NCBI GenBank assembly: GCA_014898425.1
Contig: RCSZ01000024.1
Coordinates: 236,919-300,918 of the forward strand
Origin: Botryotinia globosa
Lineage: Eukaryota; Ascomycota; Leotiomycetes; Helotiales; Sclerotiniaceae
Length of the DNA: 64,000 bases
Direction: 5' to 3'
Under the pieces are notes generated by a model. The model saw nothing but the letters and a program-made list of their open reading frames with translations. It searched no databases and was not told the origin of the DNA. Shown here piece by piece: positions 48,320-60,300 of this stretch. A program made the translations under genes and the position numbers. Every line of letters starts with the position of its first letter. Position 1 is the first letter of the stretch.

Positions 48320-50080
48320 TATATATTTTTATAATAAAACTATTTATTTAAGAATATATCTAAAAATATAAATAAAATAATAATAATATACTTATATTTT
48401 ATTTATTAATTTATTTAATAAAATAGTTTTAAAATAAATCTTCAAAATGTTTTTTTTTTTTTTTTCAAATAATATATTTTTAGAATTAATATTATAAATA
48501 TTAAATTATTCTTTTTAATTATAAATAATTTAATTTTAATACTTTTTATATTAAATTCTTTCCAATGATTTCAATTTTTATCAAAAATTCGAATTTTATT
48601 TCCCCAATGATTTTATTAATTTCTAATAATTTTATTATTTTTTAATAATCTTGATTTTTTATTGATATTTCGAATTTTATTTTTCTAATAATATTATATT
48701 TGATTCGATTTATTCAAATTATATTATTTTTAAATTAGATTTTGATATATTTTTATATTTTTCAGAATAAAATATATTATATATTATTTTTATCAATCTT
48801 CTATCAATTTGAAACTTTTTATTTTATTAATGAAAATGCTTTTTTAAGAATATTTTTATAATATCACTAATAAATTAGTTTTAGATTTTTAGTTTTTAAA
48901 GTTTTTATACAAAATTTTATTACTTTTTATAATCGATATATAATATTTTCGATATTATCAACTGATAATATAATTATTTGTTTTCATTGAATAATTGAAT
49001 TATTATTTAATTTTAAATAAGCTTTTTCAAAATATACTTTCCAATCCCTATACTTTATTAATTATTGAAAAAAGGGATTCAGATTTTTGAATTACTTTTC
49101 TTCGAATATATTTTGATTGAAATTTAATTTGAAATATATATTTAAAATACTTTGAAATTTAAAACAATAAATTTTATATTCTATTTTAAAATAAAATTGA
49201 AATTTTATAAGAATTTTATAATTTTTTGATTTATTTAAAAAGGTTTTTAAAGATATTTTATATATAATGATTATATTGTAAACTTTTATAAATATATAAT
49301 ATTTTAGAATATTAAAAGATTGATTTTTTTTTGTTACTTTTTTATATATTTAATAGAATATATTAAAAAATTAAATTTTGGAATTTAATAAAGTTTTAAT
49401 TCGATTTTTATTTAATTTTGAAAGTTTTGATTATATTTTTCTTATTTTTTTAGTTTTTCAAAAAAAGGATTATATTAGAATATATATATTCCTTTTATTT
49501 TAATAAAAACTTGAAAGAAATTAAAGAAATTAAAGAAATTAGATAATTCAAAAGTATTTCCTTTGTAATTTATATATATATCGAATCTATAAAATGAATA
49601 ATAAAAAAAATCAAAATCTTTTTCTTTTTCGAAATCTTTAACTAATAATTTATAAGGTTGATAAATGATTCTTTTTTTGTAATATTTATAAATAGAATAG
49701 ATAGGATTTTGATAGTTTTTTTTTATTTCTTTATCAATTTCGAAGATTATTTGAAAAATATTAGAGATTTTATTATTTAGAATAAGATTTTGAAATTCCT
49801 TTATATTATTTTCGAATATAAAATATTCAAATATTAAAATACTCTTTATATAAATAAAAATATTGAATAAAAAAATAAAAAGAATTGATTTAAAATAATA
49901 GATTTGAACAAAATAATTATTTTTTGAAATATTTTTGAATTTTTGAATATTTTATATTGAAAAATATGATTTTTTAATTCAAAATAATCAATCTAATCTT
50001 GAATTTTATTTAAAATTTGAATTATAATTAAATAAATAATAATAAATTATATAATTCTTAGTTATATTGGGTTTATAACC
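48320..50080 (-). other. Copia leader between 5' LTR and gag
   Basis: This 1.7-kb stretch is unusually long for a copia leader and has no recognised motif. There is a 17-base T run near 48452. It may contain an older insertion or a lost upstream reading frame. Confidence 0.5.
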
Positions 50081-50742
50081 TATCATTGATTATTTGTTTA
50101 GTATGGGATAAACTAAACCGAATTGGGAATAGTATTAAAATAATATTATATTGAAAGTTTAAATTAATAAAATAAATAGAATTTATTATTGAATTATATT
50201 ATATTATATTATATATTTATATATATATATAAAAATAGGTATTAGAAAAAGATCTAAATATAGAGATTTAAGTTATTTATTTATACTTTTTCCTATTTCT
50301 TGTATGTAAATGGCACAAGCTTATAATATATATGTGGTGTATTTGAAATTTCTAATTTTGTAATCAATTTTATCAATTTTCTTTATTAATTTGTAATCAA
50401 TTTTTATAATAAAGAAAAAGAAAAAATAATATTATATAAGATTGTATCTATTATTCTACATTCGGATTAGTTTCTACATTATATTTCAAATTTTTCAAAA
50501 TAATGAATTATTATTTTGAATAAAGAATTAATAAAGGATTTTCTCTTTAATAAAAAATTCTTTATTTTATTTTTATAATAATATTCTTTCTTATATAAAG
50601 AGAATAAAGAATCTAAGAAATTTTTCTTATATTATTGAATTTTTATTATTTTATTATAATGATAGAATTTTATTATTATAATTAGTTCTCTTAATATTAT
50701 AATAATATTAAGTGATTTAATTAATATTTATTAAAAACAATA
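50081..50742 (-). repeat. Copia 5' LTR (662 bp)
   Basis: It aligns end to end with 42678-43335. It is more mutated at its left end (TATCATTGATTATTTG) and better preserved at its right end (AAAAACAATA). Confidence 0.92.
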
Positions 50743-50927
50743 CTATTAAAAGAAATTAAATGAAGAATATCAATTTATTGAAGGTTTACCTCCTTAATAT
50801 TCTTATCGCCTGCGAGGTATTAGTATTGTATATATACAAAAAATAAGAAACTTTTGCTTAGTGAGACCCGATTCAAGCGATCTGATTGGCTTGAATTCCT
50901 TAGTATTATAGTTATAGCACAACTCTT

Positions 50928-51310
50928 TAGGTTTTTTCAATGAAATTATATAAATTAGTTTATTTCAATTAAAACGAATTAAATAAAAAGAAAGAAAAAG
51001 TAGTAACTATATATATAAAACTAAAAGCTTTTAAATGATATAGTTTTTATAATACTAGCTTCAAAACTAAAGGTTTTTTAAAGGATTGAAATTGAAATAA
51101 TATAAATTTTGTAATATAAAATTCTAGGCTTTTTTAATGAAATCATTTAAATTAGTTTATTCAAGCTAATATAAATTGAATAAAAAAAAGAAAAGTGGTA
51201 ACTATATATAAGAAGCTAAAAGCTTTCAAATAATATATTTTTTATATTACTAGCTTCAAAACTAAAGGCTTTTCAAAGGATTGAAGTTTAACTAATATAA
51301 ATATAATTGG
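50928..51310 (+). repeat. Tandem duplication of about 197 bp inside family F
   Basis: Two head-to-tail units start near 50928 and 51125. They share GTAACTATATATA, CTAGCTTCAAAACTAAAGG and AAAGGATTGAA, with differences mainly transitions. Confidence 0.85.
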
Positions 51311-51564
51311 AGCTTACATAATCAATTGAAAGAGGGTTATATTGAATATAGTGAATCTAAAATTAATAAAAATTATTTTAATACTATAGCTTTCGTAGTT
51401 TAATAATATAATTAATAATTCGAAATAAAGTGACCCACTAAAATGTGAAAAAAAAAAAGTAATATAATGAGGTAAACCGACTTCGCCTGCAAGCTTTCAA
51501 TAAAATTTCTTTTTTAGATTTTTATAATAATAAATATAATTATATAATACTTTCTCAAAAAGCA

Positions 51565-51592
51565 AGGGGTCCGGGGGCTCGCAGACCCCTGG
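51565..51592 (+). other. Terminal hairpin of family F
   Basis: The 7-bp stem AGGGGTC / GACCCCT encloses a 12-base GC-rich loop, followed by GG, so the element ends CTGG. It is strikingly unmutated within AT-rich surroundings. Confidence 0.7.
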
Positions 51593-52300
51593 TATAGAAT
51601 AATATTTTTATATATCAAGTTTATAAGATACTAACTTAGTTTTAGAAAAAGGATATTCTTTTATTTAATCTCTAATCTTCTTATAGTTCCAATCTCAATT
51701 TTATTAAATATATTTAATAATATCTAAAAATATATATTTTCGAAATGTTTCTAAATATTATAATAAATAAAAATCAATTGAATTATATTAAATAGAAATT
51801 ATAAAGTATTTTATAAATAGTTTGAAATATATTAGATAATAAATTATTTATAAATTATTTATAAATTTGAGAATTAATATATAAAATAGAATTGAGGTTT
51901 ATATTATAATAAAAAACGAATATATGAAATATTAAACAATTCAATTAAATAAATTTTTATAGAATTTCATTATATTAATATGCATATATAAATCAAGATC
52001 TTTTGAAAGATTTAAAATATAATATTAAATAAATGATTCAATAATAAAAGTTGAATAATATATAGTTGAGATTAAAATTCGAATAAAATCTGACCGATCA
52101 AATAGAAGAAGTGTTTTAATATTGTATTATCTGTTCTAATAAATATTTGTAAATATAATTAAAATTATAATAATCATATAATAATTATAAACTTTCCTAA
52201 AAATTATATATAAGAATATTTTCAAATTGATACTAATATTAAAATATAAAATACTCGAATACTCGCTTACTCACTATAAAATATCCACTAACTTTTGAAT
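51593..52300. repeat. Right part of family E, second copy, and AT-rich flank
   Basis: From 51593 the family E match resumes (TATAGAATAATA, then TTTTCGAAATGTTTCTAAATA near 51738). Past about 51900 the match fades. The GC-rich island begins near 52300. Confidence 0.55.
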
Positions 52301-52440
52301 AGAATATATCTCAGACCCTGTCTTAAATCGCTCACTATAAAATGTTCAGCCTTTCCAGCCCATAAAAGATATACCAGCCTCAATCCCACTCCCAGATTTC
52401 AAATCCTTATTGCTAATTCTCGTTATCATTTATTCTTATC

Positions 52441-53568
52441 TCACTCCCCCTCCTCCTGGTCATCGTCGTCCTCGCTATCGCTAAATCCCATACCCCCCTC
52501 CTGATTATCGTCATCAATATAGCCATAAACATGCCTAACGCGATTTCGCCACCACTGAAGAATAGCAGCTCTGGACTCTTCCTCCTGTGGTTGTGCGGTA
52601 TCGAGAAGAAGTTGACATACAGTCTTGCAATCCGCACTATAAGAACGATTCATTAGTAATCGGCAACCCTGAAAAAGGGAAGGGAAAGAGGAGTGAGCAA
52701 AAGGGATGATAATCAACTTACACAGTCATACTATCGATAGCTTGAGGGTTTCGAGGTCCATCAATTTTTTTGTTGATGCCATAGTCTTCATTAAGACTAA
52801 ACATAGGAGAGAAATTGTTGGATGTTGTAAGACCTTTGTTTCTTATGATAGATCTACTGTTGCAATACCTGAAAAACATAGATGTTTGTTAGAAGAATGA
52901 AATCAAACTTGCCACCACCAATGAGAAACTGAATGACGCTCCGGTAGCTTTCTATGGGTCACTGCCATAGAGGCAGGCTGCTAGGGCCTGCAACGAAGAT
53001 GGAGATAAATAAAATGAACAACTTACAAAGCAATGGCGAACTTGCGATCCTTGCGATGTGCCTTTCGAAGTTCTTTTCGAATTTCATTCTTAACAATGGT
53101 TTTGAATTCGGCGAATTCGGCTAGTAGTGTTCTTGTGTTGTTATCCATCTTGTTCGCTAAGTCATTTATCGCGACCGTAAGAGTAGCTTGCGAAGCGCTG
53201 ACTTTGTCGTCCATGTCTTGTGGGAATTCGATGACTTGGTCCGTAACAATGTTCAATGTATTAATGATTCCATCCAATCGAGTTGATAGTTGATTATTGC
53301 TAGCATTTGTGACTTTTTCTACCTCGACACCAAGGCCAGTAAGATGGGTTTTAATGCCGTCAAGATTGCTGGTCAATCCTGTAACCGCAGCATTGATGAG
53401 ACCGCCATCTGGTAAAGCACCTTGTGCAGGAACGTTCTCGTTCTCTTGCTGGGCAGTGTTGAGGGTATTCTTCGCATTTCGAAGGGATTCTGTTCGATCT
53501 TGGAGAGGTCTTCGATGAGGTGGCGGTGTTCTTATAGGACGGTTTCTTAGAGCGCGATCACGGGGCAT
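52441..53568 (-). CDS. Multi-exon gene of unknown function in a GC-normal island
   Basis: I do not recognise the family. Exon 1 (53568-53027) encodes 180 residues: a basic Arg/Pro-rich start, then a mainly helical, probably coiled-coil part (residues 60-175) ending in a KEIRKEL-type basic helix. It stops at a perfect GTAAGT donor. Exon 2 (52987-52914) ends at a GC donor (GCAAGT) whose intron (52913-52870, 44 nt) has a CTAAC branch site and TTTTTCAG. Exon 3 (52869-52724) and exon 4 (52668-52441) follow; exon 4 encodes 75 residues with two Trp (LQWWRNR) and a strongly acidic tail. With the first acceptor (TTGCAG) phases agree but a TAG falls two codons into exon 2. A later acceptor (CATAG at 52952) avoids it. 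The last intron needs a GTGTAA donor to keep exon 4 open; the GTAAGT two bases on gives a stop after five codons. Confidence 0.7.
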
Positions 53569-53864
53569 ATCGATAGTGGCACGGTGGTTCTTGGTATAAT
53601 GCCTAGCAGGGCAGAATGAGCGAGTACCTTCAAGGTTAGATGCAAACGTTGTAAGTGGAGATGAAGAGTGGAGAGGAGAGAGAAGTTATTGATTGATAAG
53701 TTGTTTGTTGTTTATCTAAAATACGGTAGGTAGCCTTGTAACCTAGCTTGCTGCCTAGCTTATAGTACTAGGTAATCAATACCCTTATCGATAAGACAAC
53801 TAAGTCGGCAAATCGGCATCAAGGCTATCATGTGACAACCGCCATTGATATGACCAATAGCCGT
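53569..53864 (-). promoter_or_regulatory. Upstream region of the GC-island gene
   Basis: About 300 bp of ordinary composition separate the start codon from the repeat array. A purine-rich stretch (GAAGAGTGGAGAGGAGAGAG on the plus strand, CT-rich in gene sense) lies near 53665, as is common near fungal transcription starts. A CCAAT box (plus strand, near 53854) is also present. No clear TATA box was seen. The role is inferred from position only. Confidence 0.4.
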
Positions 53865-54916
53865 CTAACTATTATTCCTAGCATTTTATTAATGATTACC
53901 ACTAGTACTAATTATAACCCTAATACTCTTACAACTAATATTACTAACTATTATTCCAAGGATTTTATTGGTGGTTAGTATTAGTGGTAACTCTAACCCT
54001 AAGGGAAATAGTGATCTAAATAAAAAGTTATTATTTAATTATTACTAACTATTATTCCGAGGATTTTATTGATGGTTAGCACTAATAGTGACTACAACCC
54101 TAAAGGGGATAATAATCCAGCCAAAAACACTTCAATTGATCATTACCTTTTTTAGCTTTAATTTAGAGTTTTTCGAAAATCTGAAAAAAGAATTTAATAG
54201 AGATTCAATTGAATTATATTTATTCAAAATTAGAATTTCGAAATTTTTTATATTGAGGTTTTTATATTCAATTGAAATAATTCTAATTTTAAAAAGATTA
54301 AAAAAAAACTATAGTAATTTTTAAAGATAGAGGGATAATAATTAATAAAAAAGTATTAAAAGTTATGAATTGGTTATTATCTTTTCTAGTTTCAATTTAG
54401 AGATTTTTCAAAATCTGAAAAAAGAAATTAATAAAAATTCAATTGAATAATATTAATTTGAAATTAGAAATTCGAAATCTCTTATATCGAGGGTTTTATA
54501 TTCAATTAAAATAACCCTAATTTTGAAGAGATTAAAAAAGTTATAATAATTTATGAAAAACAGGAGGGTAATAATTAATGAAAAAGTATTAAAAGTTATT
54601 AATTGATCACCACCTCTCCTAGCTTTAATTTAAGGCTTTTCAAAAATCTAAAAAAAGAAATTAATAAAGATTCAATTGAATAATATTTATTTGAAATTAG
54701 AATTTGAAAATCTTTTATAATAAAGTTTCTATTTTGAATTGAAATAACTTTAATTTTGAAAAAGTTGAAGAAAAAGCTATAATAATTTTTGAAGGTAGGG
54801 GGGTAGTGATTAGTAAAATGAATAAATTTGATTATTATCTTTAATTCAATATAGAATAGAAAATTTAATAAAGTTTTATAAAGGATTAGGGCTTATTTTC
54901 AATAATATATTGAATT

Positions 54917-55040
54917 CTAACTATTATTCCGAGGATTTTATTGGTGGTCAGCACTAGTGGTGACCACAACCCTAAGGGGGGTGGTGACCCAGCCAAAAAC
55001 GCTCCAATTGATCACCACCTCTCCTGGCTTTAATTTAAGG
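54917..55040. repeat. Least mutated head module
   Basis: This copy keeps GTGGTGACCACAACCCTAAG and CCAGCCAAAAACGCTCCAAT. The copy at 57084 has the same bases changed only as G-to-A or C-to-T. It contains TGGTCA...TGACCA, an inverted repeat, and one CCCTAA word. It is the best available proxy for the ancestral head. Confidence 0.8.
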
Positions 55041-55160
55041 CTTTTCGAAAATCTGAAAAAAGAATTTAATAGAGATTCAATTGAATTATATTTATTCGAA
55101 ATTAGAATTTCGAAATCTTTTATATTGAGGTTTTTGTATTCAATTGAAATAACCTTAATT
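55035..55160 (+). other. Recurrent open frame in the 235-bp unit
   Basis: Several units carry the same open frame with LFENLKKEFNRDSIELYLF and ISKSFILRFLYSIEI. Frames in other units lie at 54088-54324, 55274-55471, 60518-60706 and 60752-60940. The frame is conserved because the DNA is repeated, and other units have stops, so this is probably not a gene. It has no motif known to me. Confidence 0.3.
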
Positions 55161-56213
55161 ATTATTCCAAGGATTTTATTGGTGGTTAGCATTAACTATT
55201 ATTCTGAGGATTTTATTAGTAGTTAGTACTAATAATAATTACAACCCTAAAGAAGGTAGTAACCCAGTCAAAAATGCTTCAATTGATTACCACCTCTTCT
55301 AACTTTAATTTAAAGCTTTTTGAAAATCTAAAAAAAGAATTTAATAGAGATTCAATTGAATTATATTTATTCAAAATTAGAATTTCGAAATCTTTTATAT
55401 TGAGGTTTTTGTATTCAATTGAAATAATTTTAATTTTGAAAAGATTGAAGGAAAACTATAGTAATTTTTAAAGATAGAGGGGTAGTGATTAGTGAAAAAG
55501 TATTAAAAGTTATGAATTGGTTATTACTTCTTTTAGTTTTAATTTAGGGTTTTTTTGAAATTTAAAAAAAGAAATTAATAAAGATTTAATTGAATTTTTT
55601 ATATATGAGATTAAAATTTCGAAATCTTTTATATTAAAACTTTTATATTGAATTGAAATAACCCTAATTTTGAAGAAATTGAAAAAGCTATAGTAATTTA
55701 TGAAAAATAGGAGGGTGATGATTAGCGAAAAAATATTAAAAGTTATAAATTGGTTATTATCTTTTCTAATTTTAATTTAGAGTTTTTCGAAAATCTGAAA
55801 AAAGAAATTAATATAAATTCAATTGAATAATATTTATTCGAAATTAGAATTCGAAAAGTTTTTATAATAAAGCTTTTATATTGAATTGAAATAACCCTAA
55901 TTTTGAAGAATTTGAAAGGGTTGAAGAAAAAGCTATAGTAATTTTTGAAGGTAGGAAGATAGTGATTAATAAAATGAATAAATTTGGTTATTATCTTTAA
56001 TTCAATATTAAATAGAAAATTTAATAAAGTTTTATAAAGAATTAGGATTTATTTTCAATAATATATTGAATTTTGAAAACAGATTTAAATTATCTTTTAA
56101 ATTGATCGATTTGTACTAATTTTGGAAAAGCTTCAATTTATATAATAATGATTAACCGAAAAGAGGTGTGGGGTAATTGAATCATATGATCGAAATTTCA
56201 ATATTAACCTAAT

Positions 56214-57080
56214 ATTAATAAGAATAATAAGAATAATAAGAATAATAAGAATAATAAGAATAATAAGAATAATAAGAATAATAAGAATAATAAGAATAAT
56301 AAGAATAATAAGAATAATAAGAATAATAAGAATAATAAGAATAATAAGAATAATAAGAATAATAAGGAAAAGAAAAAGAAAAAGAATAATAATAAGAAAA
56401 TTTTAAAAAAAAGAAGAAAAATAATAATAATAATAATAAAAAGAAGAATAATGAAAAGAATAAGAAAAAGAATAAGAAAAAGAATAATAATAAGAATAAT
56501 AATAAGAATAATGAAAAGAATATATAAAACTAATATAAATAAGAAAATTAATAAGAAAAATATTAATAAGAAAAATATTAATAAGAAAAATATTAATAAG
56601 AATTAGAATAAAAATATTAATAAGAATTAGAATAAGAATATTAATAAGAAGAATATTAATAAGAAAAATACTAATAAGAAAAATACTAATAAGAAGATTA
56701 TTAATAAAAAGAATAGAAATGAGAAAAATAAAAATAAAAAGAATATAAATAAAAAGAATATAAAAAAACAAATTATAGAAAAAAATATTAATAAGAATAT
56801 TGAAAAGAAGAATAATATTAATAAGAATATTAAGAAAGATATTAAGAAAGATATTAAGAAAAGTTAAAAAAAAAGAATATAAGTGGAAAGAATGTTAATA
56901 AAAAGAATATTAATATTTATTAATTATTGAAAGAAAAAAGAAAATAATAAATATTTATAATAATAAGAAAAAGAATAATAAAAAAAAGATTAAGAATAAT
57001 TATAAAAAGAAAGAATAATAATTAGAATATTAAAAGAATATATAAAAAAATATAAATAAGAAAAATATAAATAAAAAAAA
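56214..57080. repeat. AATAAGAAT-type microsatellite block 1
   Basis: About 18 near-perfect 9-bp AATAAGAAT units (to about 56370) grade into irregular AATAAG, AAAAAG and ATTAATAAG repeats. The 122-codon open frame on the minus strand (56403-56771) is a low-complexity read-through of this tract. Confidence 0.95.
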
Positions 57081-59364
57081 TATCTAACTATTATTCCGAG
57101 GATTTTATTAGTGGTTAATATTAATAATAACCATAACCCTAAAAGAAATAATAATCTAATTAAAAATACTTTAATTGGTTATTACCTCTTCTAATTTTAA
57201 TTTAAAGTTTTTCGAAAATCTAAAAAAAGAATTTAATAAAAATTCAATTGAATTATATTTATTCAAAATTAGAATTTCGAAATCTTTTATATTAAAGTTT
57301 TTATATTGAATTAAAATAATCTTAATTTTAAAAAGATTGAAAAAGCTATAATAATTTATAAAAAACAAAAAAATAGTAATTAACAAAAAAATATTAAAAG
57401 TTATTAATTAATTATTACCTTTTCTAATTATTATTTTAAGGATTTTATTAATAGTTAATATTAATGGTAATCCTAATCCTAAAAAGGATAGTGATTCAGT
57501 TAAAAATATTTCAATTGGTTATTATCTTTTCTAACTTCAATTTAAAGCTTTTTGAAAATCTAAAAAAAAAATAAATAAAGATTCAATTGAATTTTTTATA
57601 TATAAATTTAGAATTTCAAAATCTTTTATATTAAAACTTTTATATTGAATTAAAATAACCTTAATTTTGAAAAGATTGAAAAAAAGCTATAATAATTTTT
57701 AAAGACAGAAAAATAATGATTATCAAAAAAGCATTAAAAATCATTAATTGATTATTACTTTTCCTAACCTCAATTTAAAGCTTTTTGAAAATCTGAAAAA
57801 AGAAATTAATAAAAATTCAATTGAATAATAATTATTCGAAATTAGATTTAGAAAAGTTTTTTTATTAGAGTTTCTATATTGAATTGAAATAATTTTAATT
57901 TTGAAGAGATTAAAAAAGCTATAATAATTTATAAAAAATAAAGGGGTGGTAACCAGTGAAAAAGTATTAAAAGTTATAAATTGATTATTACCTCTCTTGG
58001 CTTTAATTTAAAACTTTTTGAAAATCTGAAAAAAGAAATTAATAAAAATTCAATTGAATAATATTTATTCGAAATTAAAATTCGAAAGACTTTTATAATA
58101 AAACTTCTATATTAAATTGAAATAATTCTAATTTTAAAAAATTTAAAAGGGTTGAAGAAAAAGTTATAGTAATTTTTGAAGGCAAAAAAATGGTAATCAG
58201 CAAAATAAATAAATTTGATTATTATTTCTAATTCAATATAGAATAAAAAATTTAATAAAGTTTTATAAAGAATTAGAGCTTATTTTTCTTTTTATATTGA
58301 ATTCTAAAAATAGATTTAAATTATTTTTTAAATTGATTGATTTGTATTAATTCTAATTATTATTTTGAGGATTTTATTAATAATCAATATTAATAATAAC
58401 TACAATCTTAAAGAAAATAATAATCCAATCAAAAACATTCCAATTGGTTATTATTTTTTCTAATTTTAATTTAAAACTTTTCGAAAATCTGAAAAAAGAA
58501 ATTAATAAAGATTCAATTGAATAATATTTATTTGAAATTAAAATTTAAAAAGTTTTTATATTAAAGTTTCTATATTGAATTGAAATAATCCTAATTTTGA
58601 AAAAATTGAAAAAAAGTTATAATAATTTTTAAAGGTAAAGGAATAATAATCATTAAAAAAGTATTAAAAGTTATAAATTGATTACTATCTTTTCTAATTT
58701 CAATTTAGAGCTTTTCAAAAATCTGAAAAAGGAAATTAATATAAATTCAATTGAATTTTTTATATATGAAATTAGAATTTCGAAAAGTTTTTATAATAAG
58801 CTTTTTATATCGAATTGAAATAACCTTAATTTTGAAGAGATTAAAAAAGCTATAATAATTTTTAAAAATAAAAAAGTAATAATTACCAAAAAAATATTAA
58901 AAATTACAAATTGATTACCATCTCTCCTAACCTCAATTTAAAGCTTTTCAAAAATCTAAAAAAAAAAATTAATAAAAATTCAATTAAATAATATTAATTC
59001 GAAATTAGAATTCGAAAAACTTTTATAATAAGATTTCTATATCGAATCGAAATAATTCTAATTTTAAAGAATTTGAAGAAATTGAAGAAAAAACTATAAT
59101 AATTTTTGAAAACAGAAAAATAGTAACCAACAAAATGAATAAATTTGGTTACTACTTTTAATTCAATATTAAATAGAAAATTTAATAAACATTTATAAAG
59201 AATTAAAGTTTATTTTCAATAATATATTGAATTTTGAAAATAGATTTAAATTATCTTTTAAATTGATCGATTTATATTAATTCTAAAAAAACTTCAATTT
59301 GTATAATAATAATCAGTTGAAAAGAGATATAAAATAATAAAATTATATAATCGAAATTTCAATA

Positions 59365-60300
59365 TTAATTTAATACTAATAAAAAGAATATTAATAAAAA
59401 GAATATTAATAAAAAGAATATTAATAAAAAGAATAATAATAAGAAAAAGAAAAAAAAGAATACTAATAAGAAGAATACTAATAAGAAGAATATTAATAAA
59501 AAGAATACTAATAAGAAGAATATAAATAAAAAAATTATTAATAAAAATAATACAAATTATAAGAATATTAATAAAAAAATTATTAATAAGAAAAAGAATA
59601 TTAAAAAAAAATTAATAAAAAAAAGAAGAATAATAAAAAAAAAAAGAAGAATAAAAAGAATATAAAAAAAAAGAATAGAAATAAGAAAAAGAAAAATAAG
59701 AAGAATAGAAATAAAAAGAATAGAAAAAAGAAAAAAAAAAGAAAAAGAATATAAAAAAAAAGAATAGAAATAAAAAAAAAAAAAAGAAAAAGAATATAAA
59801 AAAATAAATGAAAGAAAAATAAAAAGAAAAAAAAAAAAAATTATAGATAAAAATATTAATAAAATATTAAAAAAAATAATAATATTAATAAGAATATTAA
59901 AAAAGATATTAAGAAAAGTATAAAAAAAAATAAAAAGAATAATATTAAGAAGAAAAAGATTAAGAATAATTATAAAAAAAAAGAATAATAATAAGAATAT
60001 TGATAAGAATATAAATAAGAAAAAGAAAAAAAAAAAGAATATTAGAAAAAATAAAAATAATGAGAATATTAAGAATATTAATAATTATAAAAAAAATCTT
60101 GATAATAATAAGAATATTAATAATAAAAAGAATATTAATAATAATATTAAAAGAATATATAGAAAAATAGAAATAAGAAAAATATTAAAGAAAATAAAAA
60201 ATAAAAATAAAAATTAATATATTATTATTATCAAAAAAAAAATGAATTAATTTAAATAATAATAAAAATATAATAAATAATAATAAAAATAATATAATTA
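59365..60300. repeat. AATAAG-type microsatellite block 2
   Basis: It starts with four ATTAATAAAAAGA units and becomes an irregular purine tract. It occupies the same place after a tail module as block 1. Confidence 0.95.

Larger units (their letters stand above)
42678..50742 (-). mobile_element. Full-length Ty1/copia element, 8065 bp, minus strand
   Basis: The LTRs are 42678-43335 (658 bp, the 3' LTR) and 50081-50742 (662 bp, the 5' LTR), with a perfect target duplication CTATT (42673-42677, 50743-50747). The better preserved LTR starts TGTCGTTGGTCACTCGC. The ends form a TGTCGTT inverted repeat if CAATA is read as mutated CGACA. On the minus strand one polyprotein runs gag, protease, integrase, reverse transcriptase, RNase H, the copia order. 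The element broke a family E repeat; the uninterrupted copy at 22926-22980 shows the empty site. Confidence 0.94.
50778..51592 (+). mobile_element. Helitron-like insertion, family F, 815 bp
   Basis: Comparison with family E near 22975-22985 shows that AATTTA / TATAGAATAATA is continuous there and split here by 815 bp. The insert begins TTGAAGG (TC-like if mutated), ends CCCCTGG after a GC-rich hairpin, lies exactly between A and T, and has no target duplication. This is the Helitron rule (5' TC, 3' CTRR, A/T host site). Other 5' ends at 12833 and 20423 (minus strand) also start after A, and a 3' end at 13028 finishes CTAA before T. No Rep or helicase frame exists, so it would be non-autonomous. 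The hairpin touches the terminus instead of lying about 10 bases inside, which is atypical. Confidence 0.65.

Noticed and set aside
53033..53518. Plus-strand open frames of 86 and 73 codons inside the GC-rich island
   Set aside because: They are antisense to exon 1, whose frame is longer and ends at a canonical splice donor.
56403..56771. 122-codon minus-strand open frame, and a similar one at 61149-61523
   Set aside because: Both are microsatellite read-throughs on the complement of AATAAG repeats, with no start context or non-repetitive domain.
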